From positions 27,898 through 91,897 of the forward strand of contig MSJI02000724.1 of NCBI GenBank assembly GCA_001931905.2: a stretch of 64,000 nt of DNA. The letters run 5' to 3'. The translations under genes were made by a program, and so were the position numbers. This DNA comes from Cladosporium sp. IMV 00045. Its lineage: Eukaryota > Ascomycota > Dothideomycetes > Cladosporiales > Cladosporiaceae. The notes beneath the pieces are model-generated. The model searched no databases. It saw only the letters and a program-made list of their open reading frames with translations, and was not told where the DNA came from. This document shows positions 47,189-57,930 of the stretch, piece by piece. How positions within the stretch are numbered: the first letter of the stretch is position 1; each line of letters starts with the position of its first letter.

Positions 47189-47628
47189 ATGCCGCCGTCA
47201 AGTCGCAAGGGCAAGACCCGCGCGCGTCGCGGTGCTCCGGCCGCCGAAGTCCACGAGGCTTCCGACGCAGACACTCCAGAGGCCATTGCCACGCCCTCTC
47301 GCGTCTCTCGAAAGCGTGCTCGCGGTACCGACGCTCCAGCGCCTGCCGGTCGTAACACCCGTCGCAAGACCAAGGACACCCGTACTCTCGACAGAGAGGA
47401 CACCGAGGGCACCGAGCCTCATGACGTGAGCGATGATGGAACCGAGCCCGCGCTTCCGAGTGAGTTGGAGATTGTTGCCAGCTTGAGAGTTGCCGACAGA
47501 CAGGTCAATGCTACCGAGGACTTCGCGAACGACCTGCTGGAAGGTCAGGAAAATGTGCCGGGTTATGGCAAGATCGCTGGTCGCGATTGGGCTTTCATCA
47601 TTAGGAAGGTGGAAGTCAACATCGGTCG
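47189..47628 (+). CDS. FKH2: FHA-forkhead transcription factor, 5' fragment (Y allele)
   Basis: The first 146 codons match the intact copy at 48616 almost exactly, from MPPSSRKGKTRARRGAP through the start of the FHA domain (DWAFIIRKVEVNIG). The frame ends in the gap, so the absence of the forkhead domain is an assembly effect. Confidence 0.92.
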
Positions 47629-47648
47629 NNNNNNNNNNNNNNNNNNNN
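47629..47648. other. Assembly gap (20 N)
   Basis: Placeholder gap between contigs Y and Z. Sequence on its right repeats the forkhead promoter already seen on its left. Confidence 0.98.
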
Positions 47649-47830
47649 GGGGTTGAAAGGAGGAGAAGGAGGAGTAGGAGGAGAGCACAGGCCGTTAGGA
47701 GGAGTGAATGAGCGCATAGGTCGTGGATCTCTCGAAGTCTGGTGGATGGTGTCTTTATTTACTGCACGTCATGGGTAACGGCTCGCCGGGAGCTCTCACT
47801 GTTTGGAGATGGCAGCCAGCAGCGGGAGGG
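47649..47830. repeat. 182-bp left end of contig Z, identical to the right end of contig X
   Basis: Identical to 31556-31737 by direct reading. It supports joining Z directly to X. Confidence 0.92.
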
Positions 47831-48615
47831 CTGGCCACATCGAAGAGATTTCAACAGTGTGCACTCATGCTAGAGTACCATAAACACACGATGCACACAA
47901 CAAAGGCTCAACCAATCAGTAGCAGACATAATCAGCAACCGCACGCGCATATCTCGCCAGTCCCTCGCTCTTTTCTTTTTTTACACTTTCTGCGCAGGCA
48001 ATCAATTTTTTTTCTGGAAAACTCTAAACAGACAGGGCTTGGCACACGCAAGGGAAGAAGAGTCTCTCCCCCAGCTTCCTCCGGGCGTGAGAGGCGCGTC
48101 AAACTCCGATCGGCTCTGTCGCTGCTGCGTCTGTTGTTTACCCAGCCCAGCCCTGTGCTTGCCCTCTGCCGCAGAGACTGACCACCCGTCATCGTCTGCC
48201 ACAACCTCACCTTCTGACACTCACACACATCCACCCTCTGCGCAAACACTTCCCCATCCACCCCATCAATCAACACACGCAATCACCTCTCGCTCCCGGC
48301 AACTGCTGCCACCTCACCGCCGCAACCCGAAACGCGACCAGCGAGAAGCACAGACTCGTCCACCCGCGTGGCTCTGCTGCTGTATTTGCTTCAACGGTCA
48401 CCGTCTCTCTAGTGCTTCCACGCCGCCTATATTCATTTGCCCGCGACAAATATTTGCCTCGGTCGCTCTTCTCGTTGCCGCTATATGCTGCTCTGCCTCA
48501 GATCGTGACCCTACACGCTCGCTGCTAGCGCTCATACCTCACCTTTGGAGCATCGCCGCATCCACCACCGCTCGAGACCGACCGCACCTGCTCACACAAA
48601 ACAACCACGACAACC
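47831..48615. other. Promoter and 5' leader of the forkhead gene
   Basis: This stretch is similar to 46414-47188 on contig Y, with small indels (for example the loss of a few bases after a TGTGCACTCATGC stretch). It holds a T-rich tract near 47975, a TTTTTTTTC tract near 48006 and a pyrimidine-rich, CACACA-containing leader. Several short upstream open frames are possible. No separate gene is called. Confidence 0.6.
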
Positions 48616-51381
48616 ATGCCGCCGTCAAGTCGCAAGGGCAAGACCCGCGCGCGTCGCGGTGCTCCAGCGGCCGAAGTCCACGAGGCTTCCGACGCAGACA
48701 CTCCAGAGGCCATTGCTACGCCCTCCCGCGTCTCTCGAAAGCGCGCTCGCGGTACCGACGCTCCAGCGCCTGCCGGTCGTAACACCCGCCGCAAGACCAA
48801 GGACACCCGTACTCTTGACAGAGAGGACACCGAGGGCACCGAGCCACACGACGTGAGCGACGATGGGACCGAGCCCGCCCTTCCGAGTGAGTTGGAGATT
48901 GTTGCCAGCTTGAGAGTTGCCGACAGACAGGTCAATGCTACCGAGGACTTCGCGAACGACCTGCTGGAAGGTCAGGAAAATGTGCCGGGTTATGGCAAGA
49001 TCGCTGGTCGCGATTGGGCTTTCATCATTAGGAAGGTGGAAGTCAACATCGGTCGTCCAGAGGCACACGAGAGGCTACCCGTAGAGGATGCGAACGGACA
49101 ACCCGGTACACCATCTCACAAGACCGTTGTGGACATCGACCTGGGACCCGATCGCCAGGTGTCTAGGTCGCACGCGATCATCTCCTACGATGGTGCCTCG
49201 GGCAACTGGTTTATCGTAGTCAATGGCAGGAACGGACTGCGTGTCGACAACAACTTGCTGAAGCGTGGCGCCAAGTCCTTCTTGAGGAACGGCAGTGTGA
49301 TTGAGATCGCTGGTACCCAGATGGCCTTCATTACCACGCCAAATGATGACAGTGACGGCCCTGTATGGGATGCCTCTATCATCCGCCAGGCGCAGAAGTC
49401 TTCCGAGGAGGATGACGACGGCTACGACGATACCAGAATGAATGGCTCTCGCCCTCACGCACACCCTCAGCACCGCGGACAGTTGGGTGATGCGAACCGC
49501 CAGCCGCCTCAATACAACACACAGCAACAACAGCAGTCTCGAACCCACCCTCATTCGCAGCGCGCCGGAAACCTTCACAGTGGTGCTCCAGGCCCACCCG
49601 GTACTCCTCTCCGCCCTACCACCGCCACCATGTCCAAGTCTTCGCCCTCCGCCAACTATGCCCGTGGTATCACGATGGAGTCCACTGAAAGCATCGACTA
49701 CTCTTCCAGCTCCGCTAAGGACTTGAAGCCGCCGCACTCTTACGCTCAGCTTATTGGCATGGCCATCTTGTCCACCCACGAACAACAGATGACTCTCAAC
49801 AACATCTACAAGTGGATCATGGCAAACTACGCCTTTTACCGTTTCAATACTGGCGGCTGGCAGAACAGCATCCGCCACAACCTGAGTCTGAACAAGGCCT
49901 TCACCAAGATCGCGCGTCGCACTGACGAACCTGGAAAGGGCATGAAATGGATGATCGAGCCTACCGAGTTCGACACATTCGTTCAGCAAGGCATGAAGGG
50001 TTGCCGCAGGCCAGCCGTTCAAATCCCCATTGGTGGCACTCAGAGCTCTGCAGCTTCTCCTTCCAGCCCCATTCACCCTATTCGCAACCCTCCGAGCAGC
50101 GCAAACGGCGTCAAACGCAGGGATGACGAGACCACGCCACCTCTGCCGCACTTCCAGCCGCCTTACCCTAGATCGAATGAGGCATTTACTCCGGACCGTG
50201 GCTCACGTCGTAAGAACGCGGACGGCTCAAATATGGGCCTTGGTATCAACGACTCTACCGTTGACGCCGCAGGTCAAGAAGCTGCGTACAACCTGGACTT
50301 CCTCCGCTCTACGCCTCGTAACGGGTTGACTGCCGCTGCCAACGCTGCCGGCTCGCCACCTGCGTTGTACGTGAACGACGAAGGTCGCATCGGTCCAATG
50401 GACACGCCGTTCCCTCTTCGCCCGACTGCTCGTTTCGCACCGCCGAGCACTCTGCGCAGGCCGAGCGACTTCATCCAGTTTTCTTCGCCCGCGCCATTCT
50501 GGAAGATGGAAGGTCTTGTCGGCAGCACTCCTTTCAAGCCTTACGACATGAGTCCCTTGAAGACGCCCTTCCCGACATTGAAACCGAAGGTTGAGTCTGT
50601 TGATGGCGAGGACGAGAAGAAGCCGATTGAGGACGAAGAAGAAGAGAAAGTTGCCACCGCCGGCGAGACTGAGGGCATCAAATCGCCAAACTCATCCAAC
50701 GGAGGCGCCAAGTCAGCCATTGACGAGAAGCCCACTGGCCGCCAGAGTCCCATCATTCCATCTTCTTCGCCACCGCGCCCTACGAGCCAGGGTCGCTTCA
50801 CAGGCGCCGAAAGTCCGACCATCGCTCGCCCGGGCACCTCCAGCTCCAAGGGCCTCAGTCTTCTTGCCGCTGCCACCAAGGAGGCAGAGAAGTTGCCCGG
50901 CTCATCCGATTCCGGCGTCGCAGAGATGCACGCCGCTCCTGGCGCGGTCAGCTACCCGAACGGCATGTCAAACTCTCACCCGCTAGCTGCCCCTCCGCAG
51001 CTGCGGCCCAGTCCCGTCATCTCCAACGGCATGGGCGGTATGCACCAGAACGGCGGGCACTCTAGTTTACAGCAGATGCCACCGTCATCCTCAGCGGGTC
51101 AACAACACCCTCACCACCAGCCCCAGCAGCACGGTTATGGCATGGGCTCCGCCGCACAGGATGACGAAGACGAAGGAATCGATCTGGCCAAGTAAGTGTA
51201 GAAACCCAGGGATTTTCGAGAAAATACACGACACTAACAAATACACAGGGGTTTCCAGCCAATCGGCTCCTACCACCAACGCAACCACGTAACCATGGGC
51301 ATGCACAACCTGGGCAACTCGCACCCTCTCGGCGTCGGCGTCGGCACTCCGGCTCCCAGAGCTGGTTCTTTCGGCCACTGA
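48616..51381 (+). CDS. FKH2: FHA-domain forkhead transcription factor (Fkh1/Fkh2 type)
   Basis: Exons 48616-51191 and 51249-51381 give 902 residues. The 57-nt intron GTAAGTG...ACACAG was found because the last exon restores a conserved-looking tail (KGFQPIGSYHQRNHVTMGMHNLGN). The N-terminus has three basic clusters (RKGKTRARR, RVSRKRAR, RNTRRKTK) likely to direct nuclear import. An FHA phosphothreonine-binding domain occupies about residues 133-240, with the RSHA core. The forkhead DNA-binding domain occupies about 371-449 (KPPHSYAQLIGMAI...NSIRHNLSLNKAF...). The rest is Pro/Ser-rich with a Gln/His-rich tail. Yeast Fkh1/2 drive the CLB2 cluster in G2/M and recruit Ndd1 through FHA; a similar cell-cycle role is inferred. 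The intact copy here and the 5' fragment on Y are alleles. Confidence 0.93.
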
Positions 51382-52301
51382 CAAGCTCGTCAACGCTCCC
51401 TGCCCTTCAGGATTGTTCCCAATGCCCCTTCTCTACGTCTGTCTGACTACACGACACCGCTTCAACACAACACAGCCGCATCCCAGAATGGAATTCTTAT
51501 CGGCGTTTCTCTGCTTCAACTGTCCGCGATAGGGCGCAAGAATGGATCGATCAGCTTTGAAACTGAATCACTTTGCTTTGCTTTGCTCTGCTTGTACTGG
51601 ATGTGTTCTATTACGAAAAATTTGGCTTTAATGGGGACAGGAGTTTTATGGCTGGGGCTGCTTTCAGGAGTTTTTCCCGTTCTTCAGTTTTTCTTCCTTG
51701 CTCTTTCTTCTTAACGACATACGACTCTCGATTCAGGTCTTTGGCGGTTTGGTCCGGGATTTCTCTGAAACAGCCTTCACGATGCGGACCTGCCGACGCC
51801 GCTGTATAACGAATATCAATCTTTTGACTTGCTACTGTTTGGGATGGAGTGAGAGATGCGGCAAACAGCGAGCAACGTTCTTACTGTAGCAGTATGTTTC
51901 CGGCTTTTTCTACGCTTGAGTTTGGTGTGTTTTTAGATTGGGGTTTGTTAGGCATAGATGAATGACAATTGGAAATATGTTCGAACAAACTATCTCCATT
52001 TACTATCTTTTGTTTTCTCTCTCCTACGGGAGAAGAAGCGTCGATAACGCTTAAATGTACCTCTTGAATCAAGTCACCGATGAAGAGGAAGTCAACAAGC
52101 CCTGAGAGGAACAGACCGGAAATCTTTCATTTGCCTTTCTTCACTTATCACATCGATCCACAGCCAGTCTTCCGGCTTCCATACAAACAAAAAAAAAAAA
52201 AAAAAAAAAGAAAGAAAAAAACAGACCCAAACCCAAAACTCAAGCAAAAAGGTATCATTCACCACGAACCACCCTCCCCCTCCAAAAGCAACCTCATTCC
52301 T
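51382..52301. other. Intergenic region between convergent genes
   Basis: The 3' flank of the forkhead gene and the 3' flank of the PHD-finger gene. A 21-base A run and an adjacent A/G-rich stretch lie near 52189-52230. No gene was recognised. Confidence 0.65.
52189..52209. repeat. Poly-A run (21 A)
   Basis: An uninterrupted A tract followed by GAAAGAAAAAAAC. It is an ordinary homopolymer in a 3' flank, and its length may be inexact in the assembly. Confidence 0.9.
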
Positions 52302-54488
52302 TCACCTCGCCGCCCCCGCCCCCGTAGCATTAACCATCCTCCCCACCAACCCATTCGTCGCCACCCCCAATTTCAACTTCCTCCTACAATCGGGACAATA
52401 CCACTTCGTCCTGCGTGGCGGAAGATCCTCCAACCCCACGCAAGAGAGGTGAAACCACTCTTTCTCGCAGTTGTCCTCGTTGTCGCACGCGATCATGGTG
52501 CCCCAGCTGACGTCGCCGCAGAGGCAGTAGCGGGGCTCGAGGGGGTCGGGTTCCAACTCTGGTTCTTCTTCCTGCAGGGCAGGGGGCATGCTTGCTGTGG
52601 TGGGGGTTTGGGGTTTCGCGCTGGAAGCTTTCTTTTTGGGCGCGGATTTGCGCTTGGAGACGCCGACTTTGGCGCTTTCGGCGTCGCCGTTGGTGATGAC
52701 GCCGGGGGCGGGGCGTTTACTTCGGCGGGAGGGCGCTTTGGTGTTGCTGGATTGCTCTTCGTCGGGGAGGGGCACGCTGCCGTTGCTGCCGCGGCGGAGG
52801 CTGGTGCGGCGGTTGGGTGGTTCTTCGCTCACGGCTTTGCTGGCTTTGAGGATGAGGCTGGGGCGCTTGGAGACAGGGGGCGTGGCGGCGCGGCGGGCGG
52901 CGGATGAGGATGCTTTGGGCGAGGCGCTCACGCCTGCTGGCGCGAGGGGGACTTTGGAGCCGGTGCTGGTGGATGTTTGGGTGGGTGGGAGAGCGATTTT
53001 GAGTTTCTTGGGTGGTGGTGCGGCTTTGGAGAGTTGGTCGGGGGAGTCGAGGGGTGCTTCGAGAGCGGCTCCTCCGGCTGGTGTGCTTTCGCGCTTTCGC
53101 TTCTTCCCGTCGCCGGGTGTTTTGATGTCGAAATCGGGCATCTCGGTGCCTTGCTCGCGTGCCAGTTGCGCGGCGGCCTCTTTCTGCTCTTCCAGCATCC
53201 TTGCGCGTTTGAGCTTCTTCGCCTCGTTCAGTCTCATGCCGCGATTGATGAGCTCTGCATCCGCGTCTTCGTCCTGATCGGTGTAAATTGCGTTCCCGAG
53301 CATTGCAGTGATGGTCGCGGCCTCATCGCCGGAGACTTCGACTTTCGTAGGATCCGTATCGCCTGGTTCATCGACGAACGGTTCTCCTCCAGCTTCCGCA
53401 TCCGCTTTGGCAGCATCGCGATATCCGGCTCCTCGGCCAAGATTCTTAAGCTCGCGTCGGACCATGGTCAGCGACGGCACCCAGATGGCATTCTTCTTCA
53501 TCCTCTTCCGTAGTTTGGCCATTTCCCACTCTGTCAACCGCATCCACGGCATCCATTTGCTGCCCTTGACAGCGTCATCTGGTGGTGGTTTGAGAGCGAG
53601 CAGAGCATTTGAGGTGCTGATTCCTGCAAGTGCGGAATGTGCATTAGTTCCGGGCTGTCCTGGCTGACGTGGCCCTCTATTCTTCGGTGTTCTTGGGCTC
53701 TTCTCGACCTTTTCCTTCTCTTTCTCCTTATCTTTATCTTTCTCCTGCTTCTGCGGCTTAGGCGTTCGCGCGCGAGGTTGCGGGGTAGTGGGCTTCAGCG
53801 CTCTCGAGGGTGGCTCTTCCACCGGAGGCGAAACGCGTGGCGACGTCCAATCACTTATGCTCTCAACCGGTGCATTGGGATCGGGCGGAGGCAGCACTTC
53901 CCCCGGGACCATGATCTTCCTACCTCTGAGTTTGCTCGCAGCCTTGTCGGTCAAGAATCTTTTGTGAGGCTTCTCGGCAACCTTGATCTCGTCACTTCGA
54001 ACTCCAAGTCTGCTCTCGCGCTTGAGATTTGGCGATGTGAGTGCTCGCTGCTCTTCAGCCGCCGGAGTAGGATCTCGGGAAGGTGGCATGGGTTGTTCCT
54101 TTAGTTTCCTCACCACTGTGTCAAGTCGATCAGCCTCCCTTTTGGCCATATCCTCCAACCTCACTGCCTCTTCCACGCGCATGCGACATGCTCTTTCTGC
54201 TTCTTCCAGCGCATAGCTGATGTTCTTTCTCAACTCAACAGGATCGGGGCGGGAATCCGCTGCCAAAGTGGGCAGCAGTGCATATGATGTAGTGTCTCTG
54301 TGGATGTGGGCAATCTTGCGCTCGGCTTTGCCAGCCTGTTGCTCGATCAGGGCCAACGCGCGTGTGACATGTGAAGGAAAGTGTTCGGTATAGGTCAAGA
54401 AGTCGGAGAGGGTGGCCTGAATGTCAGGGTCGGTGGGTGGCTGCCGGCTCAAAGAGCGGTATTCTTCAGCGATAGTGGTGGAGGCCAT
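52302..54488 (-). CDS. ING-like PHD-finger protein, chromatin reader
   Basis: A single exon of 728 residues. Residues 1-130 resemble the ING N-terminal helical region ([21 protein letters not shown]...KIAHIHRDT) and contain a coiled coil. A C-terminal C4HC3 PHD finger lies at about 650-701 ([30 protein letters not shown]...WYCPDC). This is the ING type that reads H3K4me3, with the Tyr and Trp of the aromatic cage visible. Between them is a long Ser/Pro/Lys-rich linker with a [14 protein letters not shown] charged run and basic segments. Yeast relatives are Yng2 (NuA4 acetyltransferase), Pho23 (Rpd3L deacetylase) and Yng1 (NuA3); I cannot decide which. The protein is much longer than usual for ING proteins because of the linker. 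An intron around the stretch coding for [12 protein letters not shown] is possible but not required. Confidence 0.85.
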   Translation of the reverse strand: MASTTIAEEYRSLSRQPPTDPDIQATLSDFLTYTEHFPSHVTRALALIEQQAGKAERKIAHIHRDTTSYALLPTLAADSRPDPVELRKNISYALEEAERACRMRVEEAVRLEDMAKREADRLDTVVRKLKEQPMPPSRDPTPAAEEQRALTSPNLKRESRLGVRSDEIKVAEKPHKRFLTDKAASKLRGRKIMVPGEVLPPPDPNAPVESISDWTSPRVSPPVEEPPSRALKPTTPQPRARTPKPQKQEKDKDKEKEKEKVEKSPRTPKNRGPRQPGQPGTNAHSALAGISTSNALLALKPPPDDAVKGSKWMPWMRLTEWEMAKLRKRMKKNAIWVPSLTMVRRELKNLGRGAGYRDAAKADAEAGGEPFVDEPGDTDPTKVEVSGDEAATITAMLGNAIYTDQDEDADAELINRGMRLNEAKKLKRARMLEEQKEAAAQLAREQGTEMPDFDIKTPGDGKKRKRESTPAGGAALEAPLDSPDQLSKAAPPPKKLKIALPPTQTSTSTGSKVPLAPAGVSASPKASSSAARRAATPPVSKRPSLILKASKAVSEEPPNRRTSLRRGSNGSVPLPDEEQSSNTKAPSRRSKRPAPGVITNGDAESAKVGVSKRKSAPKKKASSAKPQTPTTASMPPALQEEEPELEPDPLEPRYCLCGDVSWGTMIACDNEDNCEKEWFHLSCVGLEDLPPRRTKWYCPDCRRKLKLGVATNGLVGRMVNATGAGAAR

Positions 54489-55283
54489 GTTTGGTGGTGC
54501 TCGGAGTAGCTATGCGCCGGCGCGTCGTTATCCGTGTGGTCTGGAAGGAGTGGTGTTTCTCGCGTGGCCAGAGAAACTTCTGTTCATCACGTATCTTCTG
54601 CAGCCATCTGCAATGTCGTATGGAGATCGTGGTTGGGTCAAGCGCGAAGTGATGTACCTGCTATGCGCCTGCTGTCTGTCGCAAACTGACGCGTGCGCCA
54701 GGGTGCTTGCTTGCTTGCTCAGCATGTGATTATGCGGAGACCTATGCTGCCTGAGGCATGAACATCTCGACCCCGTCGCTGATGTCTCTCACGCCTTGCT
54801 TGAAGTGAACTCACAATGTAGACGTACACGTTATCTGCGATGTTCCATTCTTATCTTGCAAGTATAGCACAGCATTGTATGCGTCGAATGCACGGAGGTC
54901 CATATGATCTACTAGGCTGCAGGAGGCGCAGCCGGATTTGGGCTCCTTCCACGTGAAATGTGAGCGGTATCGGTGTGGCTAGGCGAAGCACTACTCTGCC
55001 TATCTCTTGCTATCACATACTGTTCAGCCCATCCACCATGTGTTCAGAACCTTGCACGAATCTTTATCATCCTTCTTTACCTAGGTGAATTCTCAACCCC
55101 AGGTAATGTCGGCAATCCCTAGGCCATAGAGCGGCATTCAATTCGAGCAGCAAGGCATAGCGACGTTGCTTGTATTCATCCTCGCCTGCGTTATCAGCAT
55201 CTATCAGTACTTTTGAAACCACAATTATTGCAGCTGGAACATCTTGCGGAATCATCGGCTGCGATCTTGCAGTCATTCCCTTC
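54489..55283. other. Divergent promoter region of the PHD-finger and peptidase genes
   Basis: About 0.8 kb between divergent starts. The peptidase frame is open back to about 55170, but no ATG occurs there before 55284. No other gene was recognised. Confidence 0.6.
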
Positions 55284-57377
55284 ATGATGGAAAAGAATTC
55301 GACGCTGAGACCAGTGTCTTCAAATCGTCACTCTCACCAGATCGCCAGCGAAAGATCTCCTTTGAGATGGACCATCACTGTCCTTTGCGGTGTCTCTCTC
55401 ATTTGGCTCACTAGTACTTTCCAGCTCAAGGACTTCTGGTTCTCTGCATCAGATACATCAGACTCGGCCGGTTTCAACTGGTTCACTTCTCCTGTCCACG
55501 CCAATCTTGAGTACTCACCCTGCTACTCAGACCTGGGAGTTTTCCAATGCGCAAGACTGGAACTACCTTTGGACTATTGGAACGGTACCACCAACAAGAC
55601 GCTGTCGTTGGCGGTGGTCAGGAAACCGGCAGCCGTCCCGGTCACCGACCCTCGCTATGCTGGTGCATTAATAGTCAACCCGGGTGGTCCTGGCGGCAGC
55701 GGCATTGAATATGCCGTTGGCGCTTGGGAAATGCTTCGCCGCAGCGTAGATTCAAAGGACATCGATGATCCGAACGGCAAATACTTCGACATCCTGTCTT
55801 TCGACCCCAGAGGCGTGGGATTCTCGACTCCAAACGTACACTGCTTCACGGACTCAGCCCTCGATCAAGGATGGCAGCTTCGTATCATGGAAGAGGGAGT
55901 GCTTGGAGCTTCCGATGCGACTTTCGGCAGGCTGTGGTCTATGGCGATAGCACGAGCAGGATCTTGCTCTCTGCCCTTGGAGGATGGTAACGATATCAAA
56001 CCATACGTTACAACAGCCCACACAGCCAGAGACATGCTTGAATTGGTGGAGCGACATGGCGAGTGGCGTGAAGCCGAAGCCAAACGTCTGCTTACCATGC
56101 ATCGACCAGGCGGCTCCTCATTAGCCAATTCCAACGATCCTGTAGATATTACATCCATCCAGCAGAGGACCAAATACACCCCGGATGAAGAGAAGATAGT
56201 TTACAGCGGCGGATCCTACGGGACATATTTGGGATTGACTTTTGCATCTATGTTTCCGGATCGCATCCACCGTCTCCGCGTAGACGGACTTGTTGACGGT
56301 GACGATTACCGCAAAGTGCGATGGACCGACAACCTGCAAGACACCGAGAAGGAGATGCAACAGTTCTACCGCCACTGCGCTAGAGCTGGCTACCCTGCAT
56401 GTTCACTCGCCAATTCTACTGGCAACACCACGGTGGAAAGTGTCGCGGCAAGAGTGAAGAATGCCACCGACAGCCTGCTACACAACCCATTGCCGGTAAT
56501 TGGCGCAAACCCCGAAGTCATCACGTATTCTGACGCCAAGCACCTTATCTTCGCGGGTCTGTACAACCCAATGGTCTCGTTCCCGATCATCGCAAACCTT
56601 CTTGCGGGTGTTGAACAAGGCGATGGTACACTTTTTGCTGAGCTGCTTCGCCCATATCACCAGCTTGAATGCCCAGCCTCTCCGGAGAGCTCAGGGAACG
56701 CTAGTTCTGTCACGCCATACAACGTGGCCACCGGTGTTCTGGCTCCAGACAGCACGATGGCAATCGCTTGCGCGGATGGAGATGACCAAAGCTGGATGAC
56801 CAAGTCGCAATATTCTGAGTACTGGAAAAGCTTAGCAAAACTATCACCGACGGTAAGATCAAACTTCATCCCTTTACCTAGACTTCAACATATCCTAACG
56901 ACCCCTGACCAACAGATTGGACCGATGTGGGCCATGTTCCGCATGTACTGCATCCACTACTCCGTCCGCCCTGCCTACCGCTTCACCGCACCATTCGAAG
57001 CCAACACCTCGCACCCCATACTCATGATAGGCAACACTGCGGACCCCGTGACACCGCTCGCGAATGCATTCAAAATGAGCAAAGGCTTCCCAGGTTCTGT
57101 GGTTCTGACGCAGAATTCGGCCGGCCACACTTCGGGCAGCGTCTATTCTTTGTGCACCGTCGACAACATCAGGACATACTTCCAGTCGGGTGTCCTACCA
57201 GACGAAGGCACGGTTTGTGAGCCTGATGAGATGCCTTTTGGGGAACCGAGTGAGTCGGTGAACGTGAATGGAGGATTGGACGAGTCGATCAAGATCTTCC
57301 GAGAGGGGAATGCGGCAATGCTGAGAAGTGCTGGCGGACTCCCAGGGATTTCGCTTGGAGGAAGGCTCAACTTGTAG
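55284..57377 (+). CDS. Membrane-anchored S33 serine peptidase (tripeptidyl/prolyl aminopeptidase type)
   Basis: Reading from the first ATG gives 676 residues after removal of a 63-nt intron (56853-56915, GTAAGAT...CTGACCAACAG). That intron is a multiple of three and stop-free, so the unspliced frame is also open. Splicing joins SPT to IGPMWAMF, as in relatives. One transmembrane helix near residues 29-46 follows a short hydrophilic cytosolic N-terminus (type II signal anchor), placing the catalytic domain in a luminal or extracellular space; several NxT/S sites support this. An alpha/beta-hydrolase core shows the oxyanion loop NPGGPGGSG, a nucleophile elbow GGSYG with Ser311, Asp566 (NTADPVTP) and His594 (SAGHTSG). 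The C-terminal part fits the TAP-like domain. It probably trims peptides from their N-terminus; the substrate is unknown. Confidence 0.88.
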   Translation: MMEKNSTLRPVSSNRHSHQIASERSPLRWTITVLCGVSLIWLTSTFQLKDFWFSASDTSDSAGFNWFTSPVHANLEYSPCYSDLGVFQCARLELPLDYWNGTTNKTLSLAVVRKPAAVPVTDPRYAGALIVNPGGPGGSGIEYAVGAWEMLRRSVDSKDIDDPNGKYFDILSFDPRGVGFSTPNVHCFTDSALDQGWQLRIMEEGVLGASDATFGRLWSMAIARAGSCSLPLEDGNDIKPYVTTAHTARDMLELVERHGEWREAEAKRLLTMHRPGGSSLANSNDPVDITSIQQRTKYTPDEEKIVYSGGSYGTYLGLTFASMFPDRIHRLRVDGLVDGDDYRKVRWTDNLQDTEKEMQQFYRHCARAGYPACSLANSTGNTTVESVAARVKNATDSLLHNPLPVIGANPEVITYSDAKHLIFAGLYNPMVSFPIIANLLAGVEQGDGTLFAELLRPYHQLECPASPESSGNASSVTPYNVATGVLAPDSTMAIACADGDDQSWMTKSQYSEYWKSLAKLSPTVRSNFIPLPRLQHILTTPDQQIGPMWAMFRMYCIHYSVRPAYRFTAPFEANTSHPILMIGNTADPVTPLANAFKMSKGFPGSVVLTQNSAGHTSGSVYSLCTVDNIRTYFQSGVLPDEGTVCEPDEMPFGEPSESVNVNGGLDESIKIFREGNAAMLRSAGGLPGISLGGRLNL

Positions 57378-57930
57378 CATACGCAGTGACATATCGGACC
57401 AATCCAATGTGTGTCAAGAGTCAAGTCGTAGTAAGATGGCACAGACGTCACTTCGCAAGGCCATACTCCTAGCAGTGATAGCGGCAAAACATGTTCACAA
57501 TCAAAACTCAATCTCAATATCACCAGACACAAGCATATCCCAGCCCTATGGTGGCTCGGCAAGGCAGCAACAAAGTGATGAACCCTTCCACCGTTCCAGC
57601 TGAGCACGTCCTGCAGAGACATCGAAGGTACAAGTCCTTGCGATTGGTAGGAGTTGGTAGAGTTTAAGCAACGTTTCCCACGCTACGCCCGAACAGGTGT
57701 CTTTCGACGCTCACCAAGCACTTCGGCACAGCCCCACCACCAACGGTCAAGACCGAACAGCTGAGCGAACAGTACTTCCTAGTGCACATTCGCCAGTAGT
57801 CTCGCGATGACAGAGGCGTTAGATAAATAGGCATGTCGTCGCCACGATCCTGCCAGGATAGTCACCTCTCATTCAGACTCACTTGAAATTTGGGTTCTCT
57901 AATCAAACACAACGGTTCATCACCATAATC
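57378..57930. other. Intergenic region
   Basis: The 3' flank of the peptidase and the promoter of the next plus-strand gene. No gene, RNA or repeat was recognised. Confidence 0.6.

Larger units (their letters stand above)
31758..47628. repeat. Contig Y: alternative-haplotype copy of 17333-31737 plus 47649-49065
   Basis: From its first to its last base this contig follows the same gene order as contig X from EB1 exon 2 onward and then contig Z into the forkhead gene. Coding differences are few and intergenic differences moderate. It starts and ends inside genes whose missing parts are present in X and Z. This is the pattern expected of a haplotig placed in series with its allele. Confidence 0.85.
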
